Shown here: positions 14,726 through 22,860 of the stretch, one piece after another
Position numbering within the stretch: the first letter of the stretch is position 1
Layout of the letters: every line of letters begins with the position of its first letter
Source: a virus
Length of the DNA: 22,891 bases
Virus record (IMG/VR): IMGVR_UViG_3300017786_000157
Span: 1 to 22,891 of that record
Direction: 5' to 3' (one strand)
Notes under the pieces: generated by a model
Seen by the model: the letters and a program-made list of their open reading frames with translations, nothing else
Database searches by the model: none
What the model was told of the DNA's origin: nothing
Program-made: the position numbers and the translations under genes

Positions 14726-17080
14726 TTAGTCTGCTATATAAGTGTGTGTAATAAATAAATCTGCAACGCCTTCGCTGCTTTCATCATCGTCTACTGCATT
14801 CCAGTTAATTGTTCCTAGACCACCAACATTTGTAGAGCTACTTAATATCATGTAGCTTGTATTTTCTGTGATTCTGCTTTGAATAGAGCTTCCATAATCA
14901 ATGCGTGTGCTTTCTACAGTCCCAACATGTCTAAATGATGGACTCAAATTAGCAGCAGCAAATGGAAGACCAGTAATATAAACATCATTGCTCCCAGTCA
15001 TGCCGGTTTTACTTACATTTATCACACGAATAGTTAAGTTTACATGCCTTCCGATTTTAGTGTAAACACCAGAAAGGTTTGATGCCCCTGCAACATTACC
15101 ACCAGAAGTAGCGTCTCGCATTACTGGAGTCCAACTTCCTTCTTCGTAATCGTCTAAAAGATTTGAACCGCTAGTACCGCCTAAATAAATACCCTCAGAT
15201 GTTTCAATTTTACCTACAACATCAAGAGTAGCACTAGGAGATGTTGTGCCAATACCTAAACGTGCATTGGGCGCATCCCACTTCATTTTAGTAACAGCAG
15301 AGCTATTATAGAAATTAAAATCACCATCACTAGCTACTTTGAACCTGAGAAGATTGTCTGTGCCGTTATTAGATTTAAACTCGATTGCACCGTGGCTAGT
15401 GTTGTTTCTAACTGTAGTCACAAAAGAACCGCCAACCTGTATTTGCTCAGTTCTTTGGTTTGTTCCGTCAGAGTCATTAAATTGGATTCTAGGAGTTGAA
15501 TCAGTCAGTGTAAGGTCGGCTCCGCTAATAACACCAGTAGCCCCAAGAGTAGTAAAGCTACCCGCTGCTGCTGTAGAGCCGCCAATCACTGTACCATCAA
15601 TTGCACCACCATTAATATCAGCAGTAGCAATTGTTCCGGTTGTAAATGTACCTGCTGCTGCTGTTGAGCCGCCAATTACTACGTTGTCTGCTGTACCACC
15701 ATTAATGTCAGCAGTAGTCAGTACGGAGCTTGCAAGAGTCACAACGCCTGTAGAGTCTGCAATAGAGCCTGCGGCAGTACCATCTTTAGCTTTAAGGTTT
15801 GTAACTTCAAGATTGGTTGTATCAACTGTTGTAGCGTTTGAAGTTGTTACAGTAGAAGTAGTACCGTTAATAGTGGTAAACGTACCTGCTGCGGCTGTGG
15901 AACCGCCGATAACTGAACCATCAACTGTTCCGCCATTAATATCAGCGGTGGTCAACACAGAGCTTGCAAGAGTCACAACGCCTGTGGAATCTGCGATAGT
16001 ACCAGCAGTTGAGCCATCACGAGCTTTAAGAGTTGTAACTTCAATTTGTGGAGTATCAATAGAAGAAGAAGCATTAACCGTTTGTGCGCCAACAGCGCCG
16101 GTTACAGTAGCGTTCCCTGTAATAGTTGCGCCTGTGCTAGTGGTCTCAAACTTTTTGCTGTTGCTGTAATATAAGTCTACTGAAGTTCCAAATACGCCGT
16201 ACGTAGTAGCGGCAGAAATTAAACTAATATTAGCAGCTCCCTGAACATATAAGTTACCTGTGCCAACATCCTTAACCCATGAGTTACTGCCGTCGTGGAA
16301 AATTTCAAGGTCTTCAGAAGCACCAAACTTTAACTTAACATCATCAGGAACAGACAAGCCGTTTGCATCTACAGTAAACTTCGTAGCTGCTGAAGAAGCT
16401 ACAGTAATTCCTGTTGAGCCATTAACTGTTAAACTTGTAGCTCCATTAGCACTACCCATAAGTATTTCGGCATCTGCCCTAACATATAAGCTACCAGTAC
16501 CGGCTTCTTTAATGTAAGAGTTACTTCCGTCGTGGTAAATAAGCAAGTCGTCAGAAGCTCCGAACGCAGCGTAAGCGTCATCGGCAAACTCAAGAGTGTT
16601 TTCACTTGAGTCCCAAACAACATTAGCTGCTGCACCAGTAAGTGTTAAGTCACCTGTAACCACGCCGGTTACAATATTTGTAGTTCCGGTGCCTGTAATA
16701 GTTGCTGCGCTTACTGTATCTAAGTAAGCATCTTTAAAGCGTACAGAAGATGTACCGAGGTCTACGTCACTGTCGGTTACAGGAACAATTGCTCCATCTT
16801 GAATGCGTACTTGCTCTACTGTACCGCTGCTTACTTGTACAAACAAACCAATTCGATTGTTAGTTGAATCAACTTCAATTTTATTTAGAAAGTCTTGGTC
16901 GCCAATCTTAGCAATGTTACCGCCTTCTCCTGCACCGCCATCGTGTTGGTGGCCTGTAGTTCCGCTGCTTGCGTATGCAAAAGCATTAAGAATCTGATTA
17001 AACTCATTGTTAAAAAGAGCCGCAGTAATGATGTTACCATCTGCAATTGTACTTTGTCGTGTATAGCTTGTGCCTGCCAT
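14726..17080 (-). CDS. Tail fibre protein with internal repeats
   Basis: 784 residues, ATG at 17080 with AGGAGA upstream that includes the end of the previous gene. The N-terminus (MAGTSYTRQSTIADGNIITA, then GHQHDGGAGEGG near 43-55) is the type that anchors marine podovirus fibres to the tail. The shaft is Thr/Ser/Gly-rich with two repeat families: an FGAS-[DE]DL-x-I-[YF]-HDGSNS unit (near 170 and 248) and a long IADSTGVVTLASSVLTTADI unit (near 355 and 433) continuing into VIGGSTAAAGTFTT, with a third, shorter copy near 480-512. A peptidase-like self-cleaving motif is not evident. The C-terminal ~145 residues start at LLDDYEEGSWTPVM and contain SGVYTKIGRHVNLTIRV, a module common at phage fibre tips that probably contacts the host receptor. 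Trimeric beta-rich fibre, host recognition. No fibre-assembly chaperone gene is seen. Confidence 0.88.
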   Translation of the reverse strand: MAGTSYTRQSTIADGNIITAALFNNEFNQILNAFAYASSGTTGHQHDGGAGEGGNIAKIGDQDFLNKIEVDSTNNRIGLFVQVSSGTVEQVRIQDGAIVPVTDSDVDLGTSSVRFKDAYLDTVSAATITGTGTTNIVTGVVTGDLTLTGAAANVVWDSSENTLEFADDAYAAFGASDDLLIYHDGSNSYIKEAGTGSLYVRADAEILMGSANGATSLTVNGSTGITVASSAATKFTVDANGLSVPDDVKLKFGASEDLEIFHDGSNSWVKDVGTGNLYVQGAANISLISAATTYGVFGTSVDLYYSNSKKFETTSTGATITGNATVTGAVGAQTVNASSSIDTPQIEVTTLKARDGSTAGTIADSTGVVTLASSVLTTADINGGTVDGSVIGGSTAAAGTFTTINGTTSTVTTSNATTVDTTNLEVTNLKAKDGTAAGSIADSTGVVTLASSVLTTADINGGTADNVVIGGSTAAAGTFTTGTIATADINGGAIDGTVIGGSTAAAGSFTTLGATGVISGADLTLTDSTPRIQFNDSDGTNQRTEQIQVGGSFVTTVRNNTSHGAIEFKSNNGTDNLLRFKVASDGDFNFYNSSAVTKMKWDAPNARLGIGTTSPSATLDVVGKIETSEGIYLGGTSGSNLLDDYEEGSWTPVMRDATSGGNVAGASNLSGVYTKIGRHVNLTIRVINVSKTGMTGSNDVYITGLPFAAANLSPSFRHVGTVESTRIDYGSSIQSRITENTSYMILSSSTNVGGLGTINWNAVDDDESSEGVADLFITHTYIAD
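15545..16025 (-). repeat. Imperfect repeats in the tail-fibre shaft
   Basis: Two long copies and one short copy of a Thr/Ser/Gly-rich unit lie in this interval. A block of about 26 identical bases recurs near 15725 and 15958 (contains gcttgcaagagtcacaacgc). The ADINGG and VIGGSTAAAG codons are also repeated near 15560-15610, 15640-15700 and 15885-15940. The pattern fits shaft growth by in-frame duplication or recombination. Confidence 0.8.
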
Positions 17081-17084
17081 CTAG

Positions 17085-18710
17085 TTATCTCCTGCCTGCG
17101 GGAACGTAATTAATATATAAACCATTAATAGTATATGGTGAAAGTTGGTCTTCGCTGCTAATTTTAAAGTTGCTTGAGTAAAAACTACCCTGAACTGTTT
17201 GGCGTAGTAGCGGGTTATCCGCTGAGCCAAAGTAAGCATCGTTAAACAGACTTACACCAAACTCTGCCGCCGAGCGAATAACCGGAAGAGTATAAATAGG
17301 CGGCTGTTGGATTCCTGTGTCTTCAAAGTCAAAAAGAACTTGAAGCTTTGGTTGTGCAAAGCCCACAGCAAATTTATCTGGGGTTGCTGATAGCTTAATG
17401 TACTGAGCAGTCTTACGTGTACCCATATCACCAAAGTCTAAGTAAGGTGTTTGGTAACGAGCGTTTACGTTTGCTGCTGAGCCTGCGTGTATAAAAGAAT
17501 TACCTGTATCGTGATTATATACGTAACCGTCACCATCGCCGTGTATTATTTGTTCAACGCCAGAATACAAAAAGCCACTATCTATTGCTGGAGCTTCAAT
17601 ACCTTGACACTCTGACCATTCAAAGCCTTGGCCTGTAAATGTACCGATAATGCCTTTAGATTCTGCCGGGCCGTTACTTGAGTTGTTGTAGTATAAACGA
17701 TACTGGGACTTAGAGCGCAGTACAACGCTGCTGATTGTAAAATTGTTTATGTTGTTTGAAATGTCACTTACAATACGTTGAATGTTTCTGCTTACAGAAG
17801 TCAGCTCAACATCACCAATACGTGCTGTGCCTGCTAGTGTTCGGATACCGTCAGGGCTTAGGAATACTAAGTCACCACCAATTTCCTGAATACTATTGCC
17901 GTCTAAGCAACCTACGTTCTTAGTGATAGGAACAATAGCTGCGTTTGTTTTGTCTTCCATGTTCACAAACTTATGGATGCTGTTCTGACAGAAGATAATG
18001 CAATCGCCTCGGAAGCTTTTAAGTCCTACTACTTTATCAGAAAGGACTACTTCATTAGCGCCTGAACCTGTAAAGTTATCTACTTCTAGGAGATGGCTGT
18101 TAGTAACTGTGTTAGGCTTTGCGGCTACGCCTGAAACTACTAAGAAGTTATTATGTATTGTACCTACTGTCGGCGCATCTGTTCCTGACACCGTAATCTC
18201 GGCGGCGAAAAATGTACGAGTATTTAAATCGCCTGTGCCTGTCATGTAAAAATAGTAAGGCTTGTTAGCTCCGTCGCATATAACTACTTCGCCGTATATG
18301 GACTTACTTCCTTCAAAAATAGAAATAGAAGACTGGCCTTGGGCTGTACGTGCAAGAGCTGAACGACCTGTAAAGGCTGTGTAGTTGTCACCACTACCAG
18401 CAACAGAGGCTCTGTTAATTTGCAACCAAGTTGCGCCATCATTACTGAAGTAAATATTTGTTCCGCTGCAAACGATTACGCCGTCTGCATAAGTCTTAAT
18501 GCCTAAAACAGCATTAGAGCTGTTAGGTCTTGCGGTGCTACCGCCACCGTAGTCTGTAAAGCCGTTGATACGGCGATAGCCGCCATCGGGGTCAACCTCA
18601 AAGTTCATTAACTCTGTGGCGATACCGGGCTGCTTGAGCATTTCAATCTCGCTGATGTTGGTGTTAAGACCACCCTTACACGAGAAACCAAACGGTTGGG
18701 AAGCTGCCAT
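17085..18710 (-). CDS. Tail nozzle/tail tubular protein B-like protein
   Basis: 541 residues, ATG at 18710 one base after the upstream stop codon, with only a weak GAG-type ribosome binding site, so translation is probably coupled. It opens MAASQPFGFSCKGGLNTNIS, then EMLKQPGIATELMNFEVDPD and GGYRRINGF, followed by beta-rich sequence (GVIVCSGTNIYFSNDG, FLSPDGIRTLAGTARIGDVE). This opening and the beta-rich, propeller-like body resemble the podophage tail proteins placed after the adaptor, namely T7 gp12-like tail tubular protein B or the P22 gp10-like stabilisation protein. It is shorter than T7 gp12 (about 794 residues). It follows the tail tubular A-like gene directly, as expected for a tail tube/nozzle pair. 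The family is likely; the exact subfamily is uncertain. Confidence 0.78.
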   Translation of the reverse strand: MAASQPFGFSCKGGLNTNISEIEMLKQPGIATELMNFEVDPDGGYRRINGFTDYGGGSTARPNSSNAVLGIKTYADGVIVCSGTNIYFSNDGATWLQINRASVAGSGDNYTAFTGRSALARTAQGQSSISIFEGSKSIYGEVVICDGANKPYYFYMTGTGDLNTRTFFAAEITVSGTDAPTVGTIHNNFLVVSGVAAKPNTVTNSHLLEVDNFTGSGANEVVLSDKVVGLKSFRGDCIIFCQNSIHKFVNMEDKTNAAIVPITKNVGCLDGNSIQEIGGDLVFLSPDGIRTLAGTARIGDVELTSVSRNIQRIVSDISNNINNFTISSVVLRSKSQYRLYYNNSSNGPAESKGIIGTFTGQGFEWSECQGIEAPAIDSGFLYSGVEQIIHGDGDGYVYNHDTGNSFIHAGSAANVNARYQTPYLDFGDMGTRKTAQYIKLSATPDKFAVGFAQPKLQVLFDFEDTGIQQPPIYTLPVIRSAAEFGVSLFNDAYFGSADNPLLRQTVQGSFYSSNFKISSEDQLSPYTINGLYINYVPAGRR

Positions 18711-18711
18711 A

Positions 18712-19482
18712 TTATACGAATCTCATTCTGTCATCAGTCATGTAAAAAGGAACAGGCTCAATAAGGTTAGAGCGCATACTGTCGAGTCCTTTCTTGTAGT
18801 CATCTAGTGCGAATGCTGCTGCTTGTGGGTTGTCTTTAAACTGCCAAATATAGTATCGAGCACGAGCAAGTAACACAGTAGAATACATCTCTGGGAATAC
18901 AATCTCGTCACCGAAGCTTACAAGCTTTGTAGGGAGGTTCCAAGCATAGAACCATACACGGTATACTTTATCTGGGATTGGGCTTAGGCCGAACTTACGT
19001 GCGTCTGGGCTACGTATAACTCGGTCTGGTTCGCCGTATGATTGTGTGTCTGCATCGTCTAAGTTCTCTCCGATGCGACGGAAGCTTTTCCACTCTTGGG
19101 TGGTTGTGAAGCGTAAGTTGTTGCCTGCGTAGGGTGCAGTTTCGCCTGCTACGCCTACTGTAGTAATATAAAAGTTATCCCAATCAATCGAGCCGTAGTC
19201 GTTTATAATGGAATCACTAGAAGCTTTTAGCTCGTAATAACGCTGTCCTGCAACTGTCTCCACATATACGTTACCGTACATAGGGTCAACTTCACCGCTT
19301 TCACCGGCAGACAGGAAAGGCCACTGAGGTTCTTGATTGATAATGTCAAAGTATGCTTTGTTGACAGAATCTTTAACGTGCGCCTGTACGCCAATAGCTG
19401 TAGAGAAGTTACCTGATTCAAGAGGTACTTCGTTCAGCTCTCGGAGAAGCTCATTGGTTAAGTCTAGGTAGGTTGTTGCCAT
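18712..19482 (-). CDS. Tail tubular protein A-like head-tail adaptor
   Basis: 256 residues, ATG at 19482 with AAAGG about 12 bases upstream. It begins MATTYLDLTNELLRELNEVP, with a helical N-terminus, and includes VKDSVNKAYFDIINQEPQWP, a beta-rich middle (GQRYYELKASSDSIINDYG) and the segment FRRIGENLDDADTQSYGEPD, and closes with a helix, VLLARARYYIWQFKDNPQAA. This is the pattern of T7 gp11/tail tubular protein A-like adaptors. It is longer than T7 gp11 (about 196 residues). Role: a dodecameric ring joining the portal to the tail nozzle. It is the first gene after the terminator that follows the capsid gene, in the same order as in T7. Confidence 0.85.
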   Translation of the reverse strand: MATTYLDLTNELLRELNEVPLESGNFSTAIGVQAHVKDSVNKAYFDIINQEPQWPFLSAGESGEVDPMYGNVYVETVAGQRYYELKASSDSIINDYGSIDWDNFYITTVGVAGETAPYAGNNLRFTTTQEWKSFRRIGENLDDADTQSYGEPDRVIRSPDARKFGLSPIPDKVYRVWFYAWNLPTKLVSFGDEIVFPEMYSTVLLARARYYIWQFKDNPQAAAFALDDYKKGLDSMRSNLIEPVPFYMTDDRMRFV

Positions 19483-19504
19483 AGGTTTTCTTGCCTTTGA
19501 ATTT

Positions 19505-19536
19505 GTTAAAAGATTGGGGGCCTTTTACAGCCCCCG
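19505..19536 (-). terminator. Intrinsic terminator after the major capsid gene
   Basis: On the coding strand GGGGGC (19535-19530) is followed by an 8-base loop and GCCCCC (19521-19516), then AATCTTTT. The six-base all-GC stem followed by a T-rich run is the classic form. It lies between the capsid stop and the adaptor start, the place where T7 has its T-phi terminator. Partial read-through would explain high capsid and lower tail protein expression. Confidence 0.8.
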
Positions 19537-19554
19537 CACTTATTTAGATACAAC

Positions 19555-20529
19555 TTAGTCTGTTACGTAGAACGCACCAACAAGTGCTTCAGGTCGCATA
19601 ACCTTAACACCGAATACGTGTAGACCACGGCAGATGTCACCAAAGCTGTCTGGGTCACGAATGACCTCAGTGCTAGTGATAGTCTGTGCAGTACAGATGG
19701 CTGACATGTGACCAGCCAGTACCTTACCAGTAGCGTTATCGGTGGGCGCAATGTTGTTAGACTTGTACATGCTAAAGCCACGCAGCTTACCAGAAGTAAC
19801 GAGACCGTTACGAATGGAGCCTGTGCCAGCATTAAAGTCAACAGACAGAAGCTTAGAGCCAGACTGAGACAATTGCTCATAGAAGTCTGGAGAAGCTACA
19901 AACCAACGACCTTCTTCGGGTACGTTCTGGTCGTCAAGCAGGCGAGCCATACGAGCCAGAAGGTCGAGTGGGTCAACACCAGTGCCGTCAGAACCAGTCA
20001 GGTCTACTGAGTTAGTAGCGTGAGCCATGGTTGCATCGGCAGTTGCACTGTCAGAACCAATAACGTGGTCTGGGCTAGAAGCAGAAAGACCTGCGAAAGC
20101 AGCAACGATTACAGCACTATCAAATGCGTCACGCAGAGCGTAAGCAGCAGATGAAGCAGCAACTTCTTTAAAGTTTACGTGAGACATAGAAGTTTCGATG
20201 TCGTCTACGATGAACTTGAAAGCGTTGGCTGAATCAACAACTAGACTAATTTCTTGGTCAGTCAGCTTAGTAGCAGTAGTGTCGCTACCACGAGTGTAGG
20301 CGCTAACGCTAATTACTGGCTCTTTAATGATTCGTACAGAATCACCGAAGGCAGAGATTTCACCTTCATAGTCAGTGTTAGTAATAGCTTCTGCTACAGA
20401 CGCTTTACGGAAGAAGTTAAGAACTTTCTTCGAGTAAATAGCTGGTAAGAAAAACGAATTAGTCTGTCCTGAGACAGAGTTCGCAAAGTTAGCATTTGTA
20501 TCTGTTGAGGGTTCGAAATATTGAGCCAT
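19555..20529 (-). CDS. Major capsid protein (HK97-type fold expected)
   Basis: 324 residues, ATG at 20529 with AGGAAA upstream. It starts MAQYFEPSTDTNANFANSVS, then YSKKVLNFFRKASVAEAITN, YEGEISAFGDSVRIIKEPVI, YTRGSDTTATKLTDQEISLVV and FKFIVDDIETSMSHVNFKE, followed by an Ala-rich helix (ASSAAYALRDAFDSAVIVAA). The GDSVRI, [ST]xxxYxRG and D-[DE]-[IV]-E/xxS elements are those of the capsid proteins of P22-like and marine podoviruses. The C-terminal half has GRWFVASPDFYEQL and the closing RPEALVGAFYVTD, typical of the A-domain and end of such proteins. It lies after the scaffold gene and before a strong terminator, as usual for the most highly expressed virion gene. Assembles the icosahedral shell. 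Confidence 0.92.
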   Translation of the reverse strand: MAQYFEPSTDTNANFANSVSGQTNSFFLPAIYSKKVLNFFRKASVAEAITNTDYEGEISAFGDSVRIIKEPVISVSAYTRGSDTTATKLTDQEISLVVDSANAFKFIVDDIETSMSHVNFKEVAASSAAYALRDAFDSAVIVAAFAGLSASSPDHVIGSDSATADATMAHATNSVDLTGSDGTGVDPLDLLARMARLLDDQNVPEEGRWFVASPDFYEQLSQSGSKLLSVDFNAGTGSIRNGLVTSGKLRGFSMYKSNNIAPTDNATGKVLAGHMSAICTAQTITSTEVIRDPDSFGDICRGLHVFGVKVMRPEALVGAFYVTD

Positions 20530-20565
20530 GATTATGTTTCCTATTATTTAAAAAGACAATTGTTG

Positions 20566-21354
20566 TTAAGCTACTACTCTGCCTTCCATGATGGCTGCGT
20601 CGATTTCTTTTTCATATTTATCGTACTGGGCCATAGACAGGGCAGCAATCTCCCTTTGTGACCATACTTTTGCTTCTTTAGCATCAATAGATTTTGTTTT
20701 GGTTGAAACCATATCCGCTGCTGAAGCTTTGGTCGAAGTTTGTGACTTCGCTACAGTACCTTGAGAAGTTTGTAAACCATTCTCTAACTTATATAAGTCA
20801 ATAGCTTTAACCGCTAAACCTACGTTATCTGGATTATTATACACCCAGTCTTGAATTGCTTCTGGCTGTGCTTTGGCCCAACCGTGGAACTCTTCACTTT
20901 GACGAATAGCTGCAAAGTCAGGATGCGCTGAAGCAAGCGTTTGCTCTGCTTCTTTTCGTGCTACTCTGGCTTCACGTTCGTCTAGTGTAGGGGTCTGTGC
21001 CGGTTCTAGTGCCTCTGCTTGTTGTTCAACATACTCGTGTGCAAGTTCTGCTTCAGTGTTATCCTCGTGACGTACGGCCTGTTCAACTTGCTGTGTCATT
21101 CGAGCTTCTGCTTGTAGTTCTTGTTCTTTCTGTTTGAACTCATTAATCTTAGAGTCGTAGTGTTTCTTTAGGTCATCGTATCGCTTTTTGTAGTTAGCAC
21201 TTTCTTCATCAGGGGCCTTTCGGGTGGCCTGACTAGGTTCGTGATAAACACCATCAGCACTTTGAAAAGGAGCGTCTTGTTCGCCGCTATATTCTTTTCG
21301 CATGTTGTATGGGTTTGCTACTTCTTCTTCTTGTATTTCTTGTACTTCGCTCAT
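20566..21354 (-). CDS. Capsid scaffolding protein
   Basis: 262 residues when started at ATG 21354, which has AAAGGAG with ideal spacing (about 7 bases). A longer reading from TTG 21387 adds 11 residues, but its codons encode that ribosome binding site, so I reject it. The protein is highly charged and helical: SEVQEIQEEEVANPYNMRKE, a coiled coil (NYKKRYDDLKKHYDSKINEF, KQKEQELQAEARMTQQVEQA), an acidic middle, and HPDFAAIRQSEEFHGWAKAQ followed by YNNPDNVGLAVKAID, and a C-terminal helix (WSQREIAALSMAQYDKYEKE). The coiled coil followed by the S/HPDF-x-x-x-x-x-S-x-x-F-x-x-W pattern is typical of podophage scaffold proteins. Role: internal scaffold for procapsid assembly, then exit or cleavage. It lies immediately before the capsid gene, as usual. 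Confidence 0.9.
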   Translation of the reverse strand: MSEVQEIQEEEVANPYNMRKEYSGEQDAPFQSADGVYHEPSQATRKAPDEESANYKKRYDDLKKHYDSKINEFKQKEQELQAEARMTQQVEQAVRHEDNTEAELAHEYVEQQAEALEPAQTPTLDEREARVARKEAEQTLASAHPDFAAIRQSEEFHGWAKAQPEAIQDWVYNNPDNVGLAVKAIDLYKLENGLQTSQGTVAKSQTSTKASAADMVSTKTKSIDAKEAKVWSQREIAALSMAQYDKYEKEIDAAIMEGRVVA

Positions 21355-21486
21355 GTCACACTCCTTTGGGGCTTGTCGTCTTTTCAAGGTAGCTATTCGA
21401 TTCGCGAGAAAGAATAGGGCTTGATACTACAAGGTGGCCTCTGGTTATTTTTAGGTATTAATAAGGGGCTGCGCTAACAGGTGGCC
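21355..21486 (-). promoter_or_regulatory. 132-bp non-coding gap with an imperfect direct repeat, candidate promoter region
   Basis: This is the longest gap without a gene in the window. On the coding strand AGGCCACCT occurs at 21487-21479 and 21440-21432, 47 bp apart, and each copy is followed by a similar stretch (AGCCCCTTATT and AAGCCCTATT), giving imperfect copies of about 28 bases. I see no convincing sigma-70 promoter or terminator. The place, just before the scaffold and capsid genes, is where podophages often have a late promoter. Confidence 0.4.
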
Positions 21487-22860
21487 TTATCGTTTGCGTA
21501 CGCTTGGCATTGCATTAGCCTTGAGCATCTGGTTATGCACTCCCATATCGGGGTCTTGCATTTCCATTAGCCCGGACATCACGCTTCCGCCTCCGTACTT
21601 TTTCATTAAACCGCCATCGTAAGCACGTTCTGCATCATCCATCATAGCCTGAAGCTTTTCTGTGCCTATCTGGTCAGTTGCTTTTCTGGTGAAAACAAAT
21701 TCACCATCCGACAACCTTGCGGGTATCGAATCTGATGTGCCTGTGCCGGGGCCTTTAACGGCTCCTTCACCTGCAAATTCTCCGGCTGTATCCATGATTT
21801 TATCAAAGATAGCACCTAATTTTTCATCGCCCTCTAGGGCTTTTAGTAAGTATGCTTGGTCGTCTGGGGTAAGAGACTCGTCCATAACATGCTCTGCATA
21901 CTCATCTTCCATTTCATCGTCTGGAAGTTGTGAAGCTTCTACAGCAGCTTTCTCATCTTCTGGGATGTTATCGTATGTATCAACTGGCTTTGAATCTTCA
22001 AGCAATGAACCGCCTTCTGCGTATCCAATAGCTGTTCCAGTTCCCGGAGCTACTATATCTGCCAATGGATTATCACGAGGAATGTTATTGTTGCTCGGCT
22101 CAATAGGGTCTGGGCCTTCTAGCTCTGAAATGCCGATGCTGCTTTCAGCGGCAGGGTCTTGACCCACAGCTTTGATTTTACCGCCATCAAACTTAGCTTC
22201 TCGTGAACTTTCTTCGTCCATTTTAACCATTGTTTGGAAAATAGTTTCATCACTAAACGTACTTTTAAACTGATTAAAATTCTTATCAATACGTGCTCGT
22301 TGCTTATCGTTCTTAGCTTTTTCACGCTCTGCATTATATTGTTTAGTCAGCTCCATCAAACGAACTACGTCACTGTCGCCGTCCATTTCACCGCCTTCGC
22401 TCTTAGCTTCACGCTCTTCATCGCTTGCAAACGCATTAAGCTTTTTAAAGTCATCATTAGCTAAAAGAGGCTTGGCCTCTTCATCCATTTGTGTACGGTG
22501 TAGGTCAGTAATAAACTCAGCGATAGACTGCTTAGACTCAACAACAGGCGTATCAGCTACTTCGCTTAAAGACTCCATGATGAACTGCTTGTCCATCTTT
22601 TTGTTTCCGCCTTGGAACTTAAAAGAGTTTACAAGCTTAGTAGTTTCTTTCATGTTAGACTCTACTACTTTTGGAGCTTCCATTGCTGCGCTGCCTTTTG
22701 TTTTAGATACAGCTTCTGCCATTTCTTCAAACTCTACAGGGGTTGTGCGTTCAGGGCCACGAGCAGCTACTACATCTTTACGAGCTTCAGACAACAATGA
22801 GTCAGCACCCTCTGCTGCTGCTTGAGCTACTGAGCCTACTGCGTATTTAATTTTTTTCAT
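21487..22860 (-). CDS. Probable virion structural protein between portal and scaffold, with SDSIPARLSDGEFV motif
   Basis: 457 residues, ATG at 22860 with AGAGGA upstream. The protein is acidic and helical: MKKIKYAVGSVAQAAAEGAD, then a long charged region (LMELTKQYNAEREKAKNDKQ), a low-complexity acidic region (DDEMEDEYAEH) and a C-terminal part with GPGTGTSDSIPARLSDGEFV (about residues 368-387), followed by FTRKATDQIGTEKLQAMMDD. That motif is widespread near the C-termini of phage tail and virion proteins, but I know no firm function for it. Four short Gly-Gly turns (SEGGEMDG, KFDGGKIK, YAEGGSLL, KYGGGSVM) are spread through it. It follows the likely portal gene and precedes the scaffold. A structural or assembly protein is likely; a second scaffold or core component is possible. 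It is not recognisable as a protease. Confidence 0.8.
   Translation of the reverse strand: MKKIKYAVGSVAQAAAEGADSLLSEARKDVVAARGPERTTPVEFEEMAEAVSKTKGSAAMEAPKVVESNMKETTKLVNSFKFQGGNKKMDKQFIMESLSEVADTPVVESKQSIAEFITDLHRTQMDEEAKPLLANDDFKKLNAFASDEEREAKSEGGEMDGDSDVVRLMELTKQYNAEREKAKNDKQRARIDKNFNQFKSTFSDETIFQTMVKMDEESSREAKFDGGKIKAVGQDPAAESSIGISELEGPDPIEPSNNNIPRDNPLADIVAPGTGTAIGYAEGGSLLEDSKPVDTYDNIPEDEKAAVEASQLPDDEMEDEYAEHVMDESLTPDDQAYLLKALEGDEKLGAIFDKIMDTAGEFAGEGAVKGPGTGTSDSIPARLSDGEFVFTRKATDQIGTEKLQAMMDDAERAYDGGLMKKYGGGSVMSGLMEMQDPDMGVHNQMLKANAMPSVRKR

Noticed and set aside
15339-16169. Long plus-strand open frame opposite the tail-fibre gene
   Set aside because: It is a by-product of the Thr/Ser/Gly-rich repeats on the coding strand: the product is a Val/Pro/Ala/Ser low-complexity sequence with no domain, no convincing ribosome binding site, and opposite direction to every other gene.
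20556-20563. Palindrome acaattgt before the capsid gene as an operator
   Set aside because: Eight bases is too short to separate from chance in AT-rich DNA, and nothing similar recurs.
21355-21387. TTG start for the scaffold gene at 21387
   Set aside because: The extra 11 codons contain AAAGGAG placed ideally for the ATG at 21354, so the longer form would translate the ribosome binding site.
21393-21417. Inverted repeat ctattc / gaatag upstream of the scaffold gene as a terminator
   Set aside because: Only six base pairs with a 13-base loop and no following T-run on the coding strand.
21445-21470. T7-type RNA polymerase promoter resemblance (TTAATACC on the coding strand)
   Set aside because: Only the first few bases match the T7 consensus; the rest of the -12 to +1 region does not, and no second copy is found in the window.
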